From Flavobacteriales bacterium (GTDB lineage Bacteria > Bacteroidota > Bacteroidia > Flavobacteriales_F > PHOS-HE28), in contig JADKCV010000017.1 of NCBI GenBank assembly GCA_016718655.1, positions 13,043 to 77,042 of the forward strand: 64,000 bases of DNA. Direction: 5' to 3'. Of this stretch, positions 56,501 to 64,000 are shown in pieces. The notes below the pieces were generated by a model that searched no databases, was not told the DNA's origin, and saw only the letters and a list, made by a program, of their open reading frames with translations. Position 1 is the first letter of the stretch. Every line of letters begins with the position of its first letter. The translations under genes were made by a program, and so were the position numbers.

Positions 56501-56861
56501 TATTCCCGCTCATGTCCATGCGGAAGTGGAACCCTTCGCGCGGCTCGTTCAACCCGTTGTATCCATTGCCGCATCCGATCAGCGTTCCATCCGGTGCACT
56601 GGACAAATGGAACACGTTTTTCGGCAGTTGTCCCTGCGGCTTGAAGGTCCGGGACCACAACACGCCGCCGTCCACATCGATCCGCATGACCAATGCACTG
56701 TCCGCCACGCTTCCGGCCAGCAGGATCTCGCCTGTTGGTGCGGTGTAGGCCACGAAACCGCGCTCATCACGACCGTCATCGCCGATCACCTTCAGGTATC
56801 CTTGGCCCTTGACATGATGGACCATGAGCATGCACAGCAAAATGAACCCGGCTCGCATCAT
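53600..56861 (-). CDS. Giant T9SS type B surface protein with alternating Ig-like repeats (three frameshifts)
   Basis: About 1088 residues after correction. It has a signal peptide (GFILLCMLMVHHVKG) and a propeller-like first half, then seven Ig-like repeats of about 70 residues, each starting near LDLGADTVLC. A C-terminal type B sorting domain follows (VYIPNSFSPNGDGLNDAFIV, MAVFGRWGMETYRT). The frame changes at 55986-55988 (C run one short), near 54459 (a CA pair missing or one base gained) and near 53680. Sense can be read through all three, so indel errors are likely. The start ATGATG overlaps the SIS gene stop, tying this export substrate to the sugar operon. It converges on the DUF2147 gene with 6 bases between. 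Confidence 0.82.
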
Positions 56862-57484
56862 GTTCCGATCACGCTGTTTCTGTTGAAGACGTCGCGACCA
56901 TCGAAGCACTGCAACTTGGCATCCAAGATGGAATGGATGATGTAAAGGTGCAGGATCTCCACTAGCCCATAACTGCTGCTGGCCACATGGAAGTTGATGT
57001 CGCCCATGGCACGAAGCGGATTCGTTGGTTCGAAGCCGCTGAATGTGAGCAGTCGGCACCCTGTACTGCGCGCCGCCTTGGTCGCATTGAGAATGTTCGG
57101 CGAGGCGCCGCTGCTGCTGATGGCGAAGACGATATCCTCGGGATCCGCGAAGCGTTCGATGGGGGCGGCAAAGAGGTTCTCGAATCCAAGGTCGTTCCCG
57201 ATGCAGGTAAGCAGACTGGCATCGTTGAATGCGATGGCACGTACACCGCCGTTCTTCCAATAGTCCACGGCTTGGTGACTGGCGATGGCTGCGCTGCCGC
57301 CGTTACCCACCATGATCACCTTGCGGCCCGTGGCTTGGGTAGTGCGCACCAGTTCCACCGCATGCTCGATGGCCTTCACATAAGTAAGCTCGCCGTTGGC
57401 GTTGCTCGCGCTGATGCCATCGAGGAGGCCGTGCATGGCACCGGTGTAGCGGGAGAGGAATTCAGGGACGGTGGGCGAGCTCAT
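56858..57484 (-). CDS. SIS-domain sugar isomerase, GmhA-like
   Basis: The 208-residue single-domain sugar isomerase has the SIS phosphosugar motif (VIMVGNGGSAAIASHQAVDY) and the SISSSG-type loop (IVFAISSSGASPNILNATKA). GmhA converts sedoheptulose 7-phosphate to heptose 7-phosphate. The next upstream gene, with kinase and nucleotidyltransferase domains, supports a heptose-like pathway, but a GmhB phosphatase is not seen. The key histidine and glutamate residues could not be verified with confidence. It overlaps both neighbours by 4 bases. Confidence 0.82.
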   Translation of the reverse strand: MSSPTVPEFLSRYTGAMHGLLDGISASNANGELTYVKAIEHAVELVRTTQATGRKVIMVGNGGSAAIASHQAVDYWKNGGVRAIAFNDASLLTCIGNDLGFENLFAAPIERFADPEDIVFAISSSGASPNILNATKAARSTGCRLLTFSGFEPTNPLRAMGDINFHVASSSYGLVEILHLYIIHSILDAKLQCFDGRDVFNRNSVIGT

Positions 57485-58994
57485 TTCAACAGGTGCTTCA
57501 CGAATTTCAACAGGTCTTTCTTGTACACCGGATGTTCGTTCCCTAATATTTCAACGGCGAGCGAGCCGGTGCAGTTGCCCACGAAGCCGATCACAGCCGG
57601 GTCCATGCCCGCTTTGGCGCACAGGGCGGTAACGCTGAGCACCGCATCACCGGCGCCGACGCTGTCCTTGATGCGTGTGGCGAAGGCCGGCGTCAACGAC
57701 TGGGACTTTCCGCGCCGGTAAATGCTGCCCTTCTGGCCCAAGGTTATCTGCACCTCGTTTGCGTGCGTGATCTCCTGCAGCTTGTCGATCAGCCCATCCA
57801 GCGGTTCTCGCTTCGCACCGAACGGTAGGCGCAACTCCGCCTCGTCGATGCTGATGTAATCCACACGGCCGTACTTGGTGATGTAGTTGAAGCCGTAGTT
57901 GTTGCTGTTCGTCTGCGCGTTCACCACCAGGTATTTGCCGCTTTTCTGCAACAGATCGATTATGGCCGTGCTCATCACGCCGTGGCCGAAGTCGGCGACG
58001 AGGACAAGATCGCAGGCGGGTAATTTCTTCTCCAGCTCCGCGATGATCGATGCTTCCAACGCGCCGCTCACGGGCTCGTCGTTCATGAAGGTGACCTCGA
58101 ACAGCTTGATGCTGAGATAGTGGTCCAGGTAACGGCGCTTTATCGGCGTGGGGCCATCCGGACGAACGAAATAGGTGCGCTTGATCGCCGGGCTCAGCTT
58201 CTCCTCGATCATCTCCCGGCGTTCATCCTTCGCACCGAGGCAGGTGATCAGGTCCACGCTTCCGGCAAACTGTTCGAGGTGATTGGCGATGGCGAGCACA
58301 CCACCGGCGTACGCCTCTTCACGCAACAGGATACTGCTGATCGTGGGCGATTTGCTGCTCTTGCCCAGCGGACGGCAATAGTGGTACTCGTCGATGATCG
58401 TATCACCGATCACGAGCACGTTCAATTTCTTCAGCGCCTCCAGATCTGCCACGATGGTGTCGGCATCGAAGCGTTCGCGGAAACCAGCGAGGAAGCTCTG
58501 CACACTGTCATCCAACGGACTGAAGTGCGCGTTGATCAGCGTGCTGCTGCTGAACTGGATCTCTTCGGTGAAGTGGAGCTTCCCTCCTACTTCGATCGCG
58601 GCGGCTTCCTCTTTTGCGATCATGCCCGTCACGTCCTTCGACCGGTCCTTGTAGTCCTGGCCCTTCACGTAGAGGTCGGGCTTCAACAGCCTGATGGTCT
58701 CGATCGCCGTTTCCCACTTGTTCAGACCCACATGGTCCACAGCGCCCAACGCCGCGATGGCTTCCATGCGCAGGTCTCCATGAAGACCGGACGGCCCGGC
58801 CCTTTGTTCACGAAACGATCAGGCGTGACGGTAACGATGAGGACATCGGCATCCTTCTTGGCGGCCTCGAAGTGTTTCATGTGGCCGAGGTGCAGCAGAT
58901 CGAAACAGCCGTGGCACAACGCCACGCGCTTGCCTTCGGCTTTGTACTTCGCGATCACTGAAGCCAATTCGTCGAGTGGAAGGATCTTGCTCAT
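57481..58994 (-). CDS. Nucleotidyltransferase-PfkB kinase fusion, HldE-like in reverse domain order (frameshifted)
   Basis: About 504 residues after correction. The N-terminal domain is a cytidylyltransferase-type nucleotidyltransferase (ALCHGCFDLLHLGHMKHFEA, VTPDRFVNKGPGRPVF, DLYVKGQDYKDRSK, SSSTLIN). The C-terminal domain is a PfkB sugar kinase (NVLVIGDTIIDEYHY, YAGGVLAIANHL, DSVGAGDAVLSV). E. coli HldE has the kinase first and the nucleotidyltransferase second; here the order is reversed. The frame breaks at a G pair at 58773-58774 where a third G would restore ETLRMEAIAALG. It likely phosphorylates and activates a heptose-like sugar for a surface glycan; the nucleotide is unknown. Confidence 0.86.
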
Positions 58995-59977
58995 CCGAGG
59001 TACTTGAACCAATCCTTCGTTGCTTCTTCAATGCTGTTCGGCTCCCACACCGGTGCTTCGCGCCAGTAGTCGATGTTCGCGAGCATGGTCTTCACACCGT
59101 CCTCGAACTTCACTTTCGGTTGCCAGCCGAGCACTTCTTGGATGCGCTTCGTATCCGCAAAGGTCTGGTCGGGTTCGCCTGGACGTTTCGGGATGTAGAC
59201 CTTCTCGCCGCCGAGCAGGTCGCACAAGAGGTTCACGCTGTAGGTGCTGCCGCTGCCCACGTTGAAGATCCGCCCAGCCACGTCATCGCGCTCGCTTGCG
59301 GTGACACAAGCATCGGCCACATCGCTCACAAAGGTGAAGTCGCGCGTTTGCTGGCCATCACCAACCACGGTGAATGGTTTGCCGGCAAGCTTCTGCGCAA
59401 GGAACACGCCGAACACCGCACCGTACGTGCCACTGGTGCGCGAGCGCGGACCGTACACGTTGAAGAAGCGCATGCTGGTGATGTTCATCTTGTACACGCT
59501 GGCCCAGTACATGGCGTATTCTTCCCCCAAGTACTTCGTGACGGCATAAGGGTATTGGCAGCGGATCGGCGCGACCTCTGGTGTCGGATACACATCAGGG
59601 ATGCCATAGCAGCTCGAAGAGGCCGCGTAGATCACGCGCTTCACACCGTGTTTGCGACACGCTTCCAACACGCTCACCGTTCCGTTGACGTTGCTGTGGT
59701 GGTACTTCAGCGGTTGTTCGATGCTAGGGACGATGTCCGCCAATGCAGCGAGGTGGTATACGCGTTCGATGCCAGCGAACAAGGGTTCGATGCGCGTATG
59801 ATCGGCGATGTCAGCGATGTGGACGTGCAACTGCTTGTTGCCTTTCAGGTGGCCCAGGTTGCGCGCATGGCCGCTGCTGAGGTTGTCGATCACATGCACC
59901 TCGTGGCCATCGTGCAACAGCCGTTCCACCAACCAACTTCCGATGAAGCCGCAGCCTCCTGTCACCAACGTTCTCAT
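58991..59977 (-). CDS. NAD-dependent sugar-nucleotide epimerase/dehydratase
   Basis: The 328-residue extended short-chain dehydrogenase has TLVTGGCGFIGSWLVERL (NAD loop), YAASSSCYGIP, the active-site PYAVTKYLGEEYA and RFFNVYGPRSRTSG. It resembles UDP-glucose/GlcNAc 4-epimerases and related GDP-sugar enzymes. The substrate cannot be fixed; in this operon it may act on the sugar activated by the fusion enzyme. The ATG at 59977 is chosen from the conserved glycine loop; the long upstream open frame is non-coding. It overlaps both neighbours by 4 bases. Confidence 0.9.
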   Translation of the reverse strand: MRTLVTGGCGFIGSWLVERLLHDGHEVHVIDNLSSGHARNLGHLKGNKQLHVHIADIADHTRIEPLFAGIERVYHLAALADIVPSIEQPLKYHHSNVNGTVSVLEACRKHGVKRVIYAASSSCYGIPDVYPTPEVAPIRCQYPYAVTKYLGEEYAMYWASVYKMNITSMRFFNVYGPRSRTSGTYGAVFGVFLAQKLAGKPFTVVGDGQQTRDFTFVSDVADACVTASERDDVAGRIFNVGSGSTYSVNLLCDLLGGEKVYIPKRPGEPDQTFADTKRIQEVLGWQPKVKFEDGVKTMLANIDYWREAPVWEPNSIEEATKDWFKYLG

Positions 59978-61004
59978 GCCTTGCCTTTCAATTTCTTCAG
60001 GGTCCGTTTGAATCCGCCGCCGGTGAGGGTGTCCACATCCACCACGGCTTGGTCGAGCTTCTGTTTCCAGGTGCGGGTGCGCGATGCTATCACCTCCGGC
60101 AAGGCCTTCCGCCAGATGCGCGGAATGCCGTGCAGCTCCACATCGTTGATGATGTGTGCGCGGAACTCGAGGTCGAAGCCGTTCGTTCCGAGGTGTTGTT
60201 CCACATTGAACGTGTCCGTCGGTTTCCACGTGTAGGCGTGGTCGCGGATGTAGAGCGCGCCGCCGGGTTTCAGCACGCGGTGGAATTCACCCAACATGTG
60301 CCGTACGAGACGGCTGTTCAGCTCCGGCAACACCTGCACACACATCACGAGGTCCACGGACCCATCGGGGACCAGATCACTGCGCCACGTGGGGATGTGC
60401 TGGATGCCGGGCTTGTGCTGGAAGGTGAACGTGGATGGTGCGTCGATGTAATCCGCGAACGGTACGCCCAGCCCGTTGTAGTACAGGTGCTGCAAGCAGT
60501 ACGAATTCACGATCGCGTCCATGCCGATGTAGCAAAGGTCCGGATCCTGCGTGGTACACAGGTTCGCCTGGCGCCCGTAGCCTGCGCCGAAATCAATACC
60601 GCACGGATGCGTGCGCGCTCGGGTACAGGGTACGACTGCGGCAAAAGATGGTCGTGGGCGTTGTTCAGCCCTACGCGCTTGTCGTAAACGGACTTGTCCA
60701 ATTCCAAGCCGAGCGATCGTGTGATGCGTTCATCATTGGCACGGCTTGCATTCACCAACTTGGTGATGCGCTCGTCCTTGATATAATCCGGATAATCCGT
60801 GCGGAACCAACTCATCCACTTCAACAGGTCCGGTGCGCCGCCAAAGGTGAAGAAGTCGCTGACCACGCCATCCTCGTACGTGCGCTTGCGCTTCTTCAAG
60901 CCCTCTTGATAGTCCCAACGCGTCATCCACTCGGGTGCACGTTCACGATCACGCGTCAACGCATCGTTGAACCGTTGTTGCAGGGCGAGTTCCTCCGGTC
61001 GCAT
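59974..61004 (-). CDS. Class I SAM-dependent methyltransferase (frameshifted)
   Basis: About 343 residues after correction. The N-terminal half reads from MRPEELALQQRFND; the C-terminal half holds the SAM motif LDFGAGYGRQANL and the post-motif YCLQHLYYNGLGVPFADYI, with VDLVMCVQVLPELN further on. The break lies at about 60594, where TTGATT should read TTGGATT to join RAV-LDFGAG. No activity can be named beyond methylation, probably of a sugar or a glycan. Its start overlaps the end of the next methyltransferase by one base. Confidence 0.82.
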
Positions 61005-61819
61005 CAGTTCTTGTCGGTGGTGATGCGTACGCTGAAGGTCTTCGTAGGCCAACCCACTTCGGGGTAGCTGGCCTTCACGGCTTCCGGCAGGTAAACGGCG
61101 CAGAGCGTGTTGCTCACGTGGTAGATCCGCTTGCGGTGTTTATCGCTCGGTGCTCCATCAAGGATCCCACGGAACACTTGCCAGTTCGGCTTCTCGTAGC
61201 CCAGTCCGTAGTCGTGCCACACGATAATCGACTTCTCGTCCTTCAAGAGGGTGAAGGCGTTCCGCGTATCGATGGTGACACCGGGATACTGATGATCGGC
61301 ATCCACGAAGATCATGTCGCAGGTGCCTTTCAATGCGGAGAAGTCGTAGGTCTGTGTGTTGTGCTCGATCAGCCGCAGATTGGGCAGGCCTTTGCTGTAG
61401 AGGTGTGCTGCGCGTACGGCTGCATCGGGAGCACCGATCTTCTTCATCTCGGCCGGACCGAAGCTCATCGCGATCACCTCTTTCACCAAGGGAGAAACAT
61501 TCGCAAGGCTTTCACCGCGCCACGATCCGAACTCGATGTAACGGCCTTGTGGGAACCGTTTCGCCAAGGCGCGCAGCAACGCGAAATCGGTCACGCGACT
61601 GGTGCCGTCCAAGTAGGTGTAGTGCGTGATCGTATCATCCAGACCGGGCGCGATGTCACGGATGTCCACCGTGGGCAAACCCTTGGCAAGTCCGTACTTC
61701 TTGATCACGTGATCCCGACAAGCCTCTTCCATGGTGAAGTGGAACAGACCCTTCAACACGCGCTTGGGCTGCGTGAAACAGAGGCGCAGGAAAGGGCCTG
61801 CCAGATGCCAGTTGCCCAT
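61004..61819 (-). CDS. Class I SAM-dependent methyltransferase (family 24-like)
   Basis: The 271-residue protein has the SAM motif RYIEFGSWRGESLANVSPLV and the acidic DMIFVDADHQYPGVTIDT, with VWHDYG following, typical of Methyltransferase_24/macrocin-like O-methyltransferases, which use a metal ion. A sugar hydroxyl is a likely target. It overlaps the DegT-type aminotransferase by one base and the downstream methyltransferase by one base, so both methyltransferases act in the same operon. Confidence 0.85.
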   Translation of the reverse strand: MGNWHLAGPFLRLCFTQPKRVLKGLFHFTMEEACRDHVIKKYGLAKGLPTVDIRDIAPGLDDTITHYTYLDGTSRVTDFALLRALAKRFPQGRYIEFGSWRGESLANVSPLVKEVIAMSFGPAEMKKIGAPDAAVRAAHLYSKGLPNLRLIEHNTQTYDFSALKGTCDMIFVDADHQYPGVTIDTRNAFTLLKDEKSIIVWHDYGLGYEKPNWQVFRGILDGAPSDKHRKRIYHVSNTLCAVYLPEAVKASYPEVGWPTKTFSVRITTDKN

Positions 61820-62946
61820 CAGTGCGCGCCGGAATAAAAGGTCTTGATGGCATCGATCACGTACTGCACTTGCTCGTCGCTCAATTCGGCGAAGACAGGC
61901 AAACTGAGGATCGTTGCGCTCTGCTTCTCCGTCACCGGGAAGTCGCCTTTCTTGTGACCGAGAAAAGCTGCCGCTTGTTGTAAATGGATCGGCACCGGGT
62001 AATGGATCTTGGTGTCGATGCCGCGATCGGCCAGGAATTGCTTCAGCGCATCGCGTTGTGCGGTCTGTACGATGAACGTGTGGTACACCGCGCGCTCACC
62101 GTTGCGCTCGTTCGGGACCAACAGGTCACCGGTGCCGGACAGGCCTAGTTGGTACATCGCCGCGATGGCGCGTCGTCGTTCGGTCCAGCGTGGAAGCTCG
62201 CGCATCTTCACGTTGAGGATCGCCGCCTGCATGTTGTCCAAGCGCGAGTTGTAGCTGAAGAAATCGCTGTGGTCGCGGTCGCGCATGCCGTGGTTGCGGG
62301 CCTTCAACAAGTGCGCGGCAACTGCATCATCGTTCGTGGTGATCATGCCGCCGTCACCGGCAGCGGCAAGATTCTTCAACGGATGCAGGCTGAAACAACC
62401 CGTGGTGCCGAAGGATCCGACGTGCTGTCCGTTCAACGTTGCACCGATGGCCTGCGCACAATCCTCGATGACGTGCAACCCTTGTTCTCTTGCGATCGCT
62501 AACAGTTCCACCATCCGCGCTGGACGACCGGTGAGGTGTACGGCGATGATCGCCTTGGTCCTCGGCGTGATCGCTTTCCGCACCGCGGCCGGATCGATGT
62601 TCATGTCGTCCAGCGGATCCGCGAAGACCGGCGTTGCGCGTGCCAATGCGATGCTGCTGGCGCTGGCGAGGTAGGAGTTCGGCGCGGTGATCACTTCATC
62701 TCCTTCGCCGATGCCAAGCGCCATCATGCTCAGGAACAACGCGTCCGTTCCGTTGGCGACACCGATCGCGTACTTCGTTCCGCAGAGCTGCGCGAAGTTC
62801 TTCTCGAAGGTGGCCAGCTCTTCGCCCATGATGAAGGCGCCGCTGTCCAGCAACGCGCCAATGCGGTCCAGCACTTCCTGCTTGATCCCGCTGTACTGCG
62901 CACCGAGGTCCACGTACGGGACTTTCATGGTCGTCATCACCGCCAT
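61819..62946 (-). CDS. DegT/DnrJ/EryC1/StrS aminotransferase
   Basis: The 375-residue PLP-dependent sugar aminotransferase has GVANGTDALFLSMMALGIG and VIEDCAQAIGA, and the PLP lysine in FSLHPLKNLAAAGDGG. The C-terminal IHYPVPIHLQQA is typical. It should aminate a 3- or 4-keto sugar nucleotide made by one of the neighbouring epimerase/dehydratases. The start at 62946 overlaps the upstream stop (TGATG); a second ATG at 62928, just before KVPYVDLGAQ, is possible. Confidence 0.92.
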   Translation of the reverse strand: MAVMTTMKVPYVDLGAQYSGIKQEVLDRIGALLDSGAFIMGEELATFEKNFAQLCGTKYAIGVANGTDALFLSMMALGIGEGDEVITAPNSYLASASSIALARATPVFADPLDDMNIDPAAVRKAITPRTKAIIAVHLTGRPARMVELLAIAREQGLHVIEDCAQAIGATLNGQHVGSFGTTGCFSLHPLKNLAAAGDGGMITTNDDAVAAHLLKARNHGMRDRDHSDFFSYNSRLDNMQAAILNVKMRELPRWTERRRAIAAMYQLGLSGTGDLLVPNERNGERAVYHTFIVQTAQRDALKQFLADRGIDTKIHYPVPIHLQQAAAFLGHKKGDFPVTEKQSATILSLPVFAELSDEQVQYVIDAIKTFYSGAH

Positions 62947-63926
62947 CAGTTCAGGTGGATGCGTTGCATGCGTTTCACGTTGAAGTAGCGGTCGTCGGTG
63001 AGACTATCAGGGATAGCACCCGCGTCGAAGGCTTTCTTCAGATCACGAACCGCGTCTTCCAAACTGTGCGTGGCCACGAAACCAATTTCCTGCTTGATCT
63101 TCTCGCTGCTCACGTGGTAGCTCCGCAGATCGTCCGTGGGCGTGGTGACGATGCGCACATGATCACCGATCACGTTGCGCACCATGCCCGCGATCTCCGC
63201 GATGGTGAAGTTGTCGTAACCCGCGTTCCAGATCTTGCCGGCGATGCGCTCCTTCGGCAATTCGAGCAACTGGATGTAGAGGTCAGTCATGTCCTCGATG
63301 TGGATGTTGGGCCGCTTCTGTGTTCCACCGAACACCGTGATCTCGCCCTTGTTCACCGCGAGGTTGGTGAGGATGTTGACGCTCAGATCGAGGCGCAATC
63401 GCTTACCGTACCCGCACACCGTGGCCGGACGGATCGTCACCGTGGTGAAGTCGTCGCTTTGGAACGGTGCGAGGATCTCTTCGCACAGCATCTTGAACTT
63501 GCTGTAATCGGTGAGCGGCTCCAGCACCATGTCCTCCGTCACGTTCGGCTCTTCCTTGATGCCGTACACGCTGCTACTGCTCGCGTAGATGAACCGCTTC
63601 ACGCCGCTCTCCTTGCTGATGCGCACCAACGGTTCGAAGGCGTCCAGGTTGATGCCCTTGCCGAGCTCCGGGTTCAGCTCGAAGCTGGGGTCGTTGCTGA
63701 TGCAGGCGAGGTGGATCACGGCTTCATGCCCCGGAAGCAGTTGCTTCAATAGCCCTTGATCGCGGATGTCGCCCTTCACGGCGTTGAGGCGTTCGTGCTT
63801 CGGCAGCACGTCCTCGCCGTAGATCATCAGGTCCAGCACCGTAACGGCGTAGCCCTTGTCCAACAGCTTCGGCACGAGCACCGACCCTACGTATCCGGCG
63901 CCGCCGGTGATGAAGATCCTATTCAC
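62946..63926 (-). CDS. NAD-dependent epimerase/dehydratase (extended SDR)
   Basis: The 326-residue extended SDR has FITGGAGYVGSVLVPKLL, the catalytic serine region YASSSSVYGIKEEP, TDYSKFKMLCEEIL with Tyr and Lys, and RPATVCGYGKRLR. It resembles epimerases used in deoxy- and amino-sugar synthesis; the substrate is unknown. The start is a GTG (63926-63924) overlapping the stop of the upstream gene (GTGA). Together with the aminotransferase it suggests an amino-deoxy-sugar branch in this operon. Confidence 0.9.
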   Translation of the reverse strand: MNRIFITGGAGYVGSVLVPKLLDKGYAVTVLDLMIYGEDVLPKHERLNAVKGDIRDQGLLKQLLPGHEAVIHLACISNDPSFELNPELGKGINLDAFEPLVRISKESGVKRFIYASSSSVYGIKEEPNVTEDMVLEPLTDYSKFKMLCEEILAPFQSDDFTTVTIRPATVCGYGKRLRLDLSVNILTNLAVNKGEITVFGGTQKRPNIHIEDMTDLYIQLLELPKERIAGKIWNAGYDNFTIAEIAGMVRNVIGDHVRIVTTPTDDLRSYHVSSEKIKQEIGFVATHSLEDAVRDLKKAFDAGAIPDSLTDDRYFNVKRMQRIHLN

Positions 63927-64000
63927 TGTTCGTTCGTTTCGTTCAATTGTTCAATGACCCTTGGCGGTGCGCCCACCACTTTCGTGTAAGGTTCCACACG
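63923..64000 (-). CDS. C-terminal tail of a probable hexapeptide acyltransferase (runs off right edge)
   Basis: Only the last 25 codons are inside the window. The tail VEPYTKVVGAPPRVIEQL resembles the end of left-handed beta-helix acyltransferases, which often finish with VxGxPAxxI. The frame is open to the window edge and stops at 63923-63925, overlapping the next start. A hexapeptide acetyltransferase in an amino-sugar operon would make sense, but the evidence is a short match. Confidence 0.45.
   Translation of the reverse strand, partial: RVEPYTKVVGAPPRVIEQLNETNEQ

Noticed and set aside
1..64000. tRNA, rRNA, CRISPR array, insertion sequence or phage genes
   Set aside because: Gaps between genes are short and none shows cloverleaf, direct-repeat or transposase features.

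Overview
This is a contiguous stretch of a Bacteroidota chromosome, most likely from a GC-rich member of the Flavobacteriales. The evidence is secreted proteins ending in type IX secretion (T9SS) type A or type B (gliding-motility-type) sorting domains, a menaquinone gene cluster, PKD-repeat adhesins, the PASTA/RluD/Ddl neighbourhood, and Bacteroidota-type -7 boxes (TAnnTTTG) with no clear Shine-Dalgarno sequences. No tRNA, rRNA, CRISPR array, phage or insertion sequence was seen.

Layout. 1-16.6 kb: the N-terminal part of a PKD adhesin; a flavoprotein related to dihydrolipoamide dehydrogenase; a three-gene lipoprotein operon of an MbnP-like protein with two MauG/MbnH-like di-heme enzymes; an AddA-like helicase-nuclease (frameshifted) and its AddB-like partner, separated by a GNAT enzyme and a T9SS adhesin; a small T9SS protein; and an orphan response regulator. 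16.7-23.6 kb: menaquinone synthesis (thioesterase, menF, menD, an unknown membrane-anchored protein, menA, menC, menE); menB is not in the window. 23.6-31.8 kb: sulfotransferase, RluD-type pseudouridine synthase, T9SS protein, PASTA protein, Ddl, a glycosyltransferase and RdgB.

31.9-47.2 kb: a surface polysaccharide locus. A Wzm/Wzt-type ABC exporter is followed by what looks like a complete legionaminic-acid-type nonulosonate pathway (LegB, LegC, NeuD/LegH, LegI, LegG, PtmE and an SpsF-type nucleotidyltransferase), then glycosyltransferases, a polytopic membrane protein and a methyltransferase. 47.2-53.6 kb: RlmH, a DUF4783 protein, NadC, a YihY-type membrane protein, an M1 peptidase carrying a C-terminal outer-membrane barrel, and a DUF2147 protein. 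53.6-64 kb: a tightly overlapping minus-strand operon of sugar genes (acyltransferase tail, two epimerases, a DegT aminotransferase, two methyltransferases, a nucleotidyltransferase-PfkB fusion and a GmhA-like SIS protein) that ends in a large T9SS type B protein.

Two themes run through the window. First, at least ten small indels break otherwise well-conserved genes. Most that can be placed exactly lie in short homopolymers, and two in rlmH cancel each other, so many are probably uncorrected sequencing errors. Genes are therefore annotated across these breaks. Second, several genes have a -7-like box ending only 4-6 bases before the ATG, which suggests leaderless transcripts.
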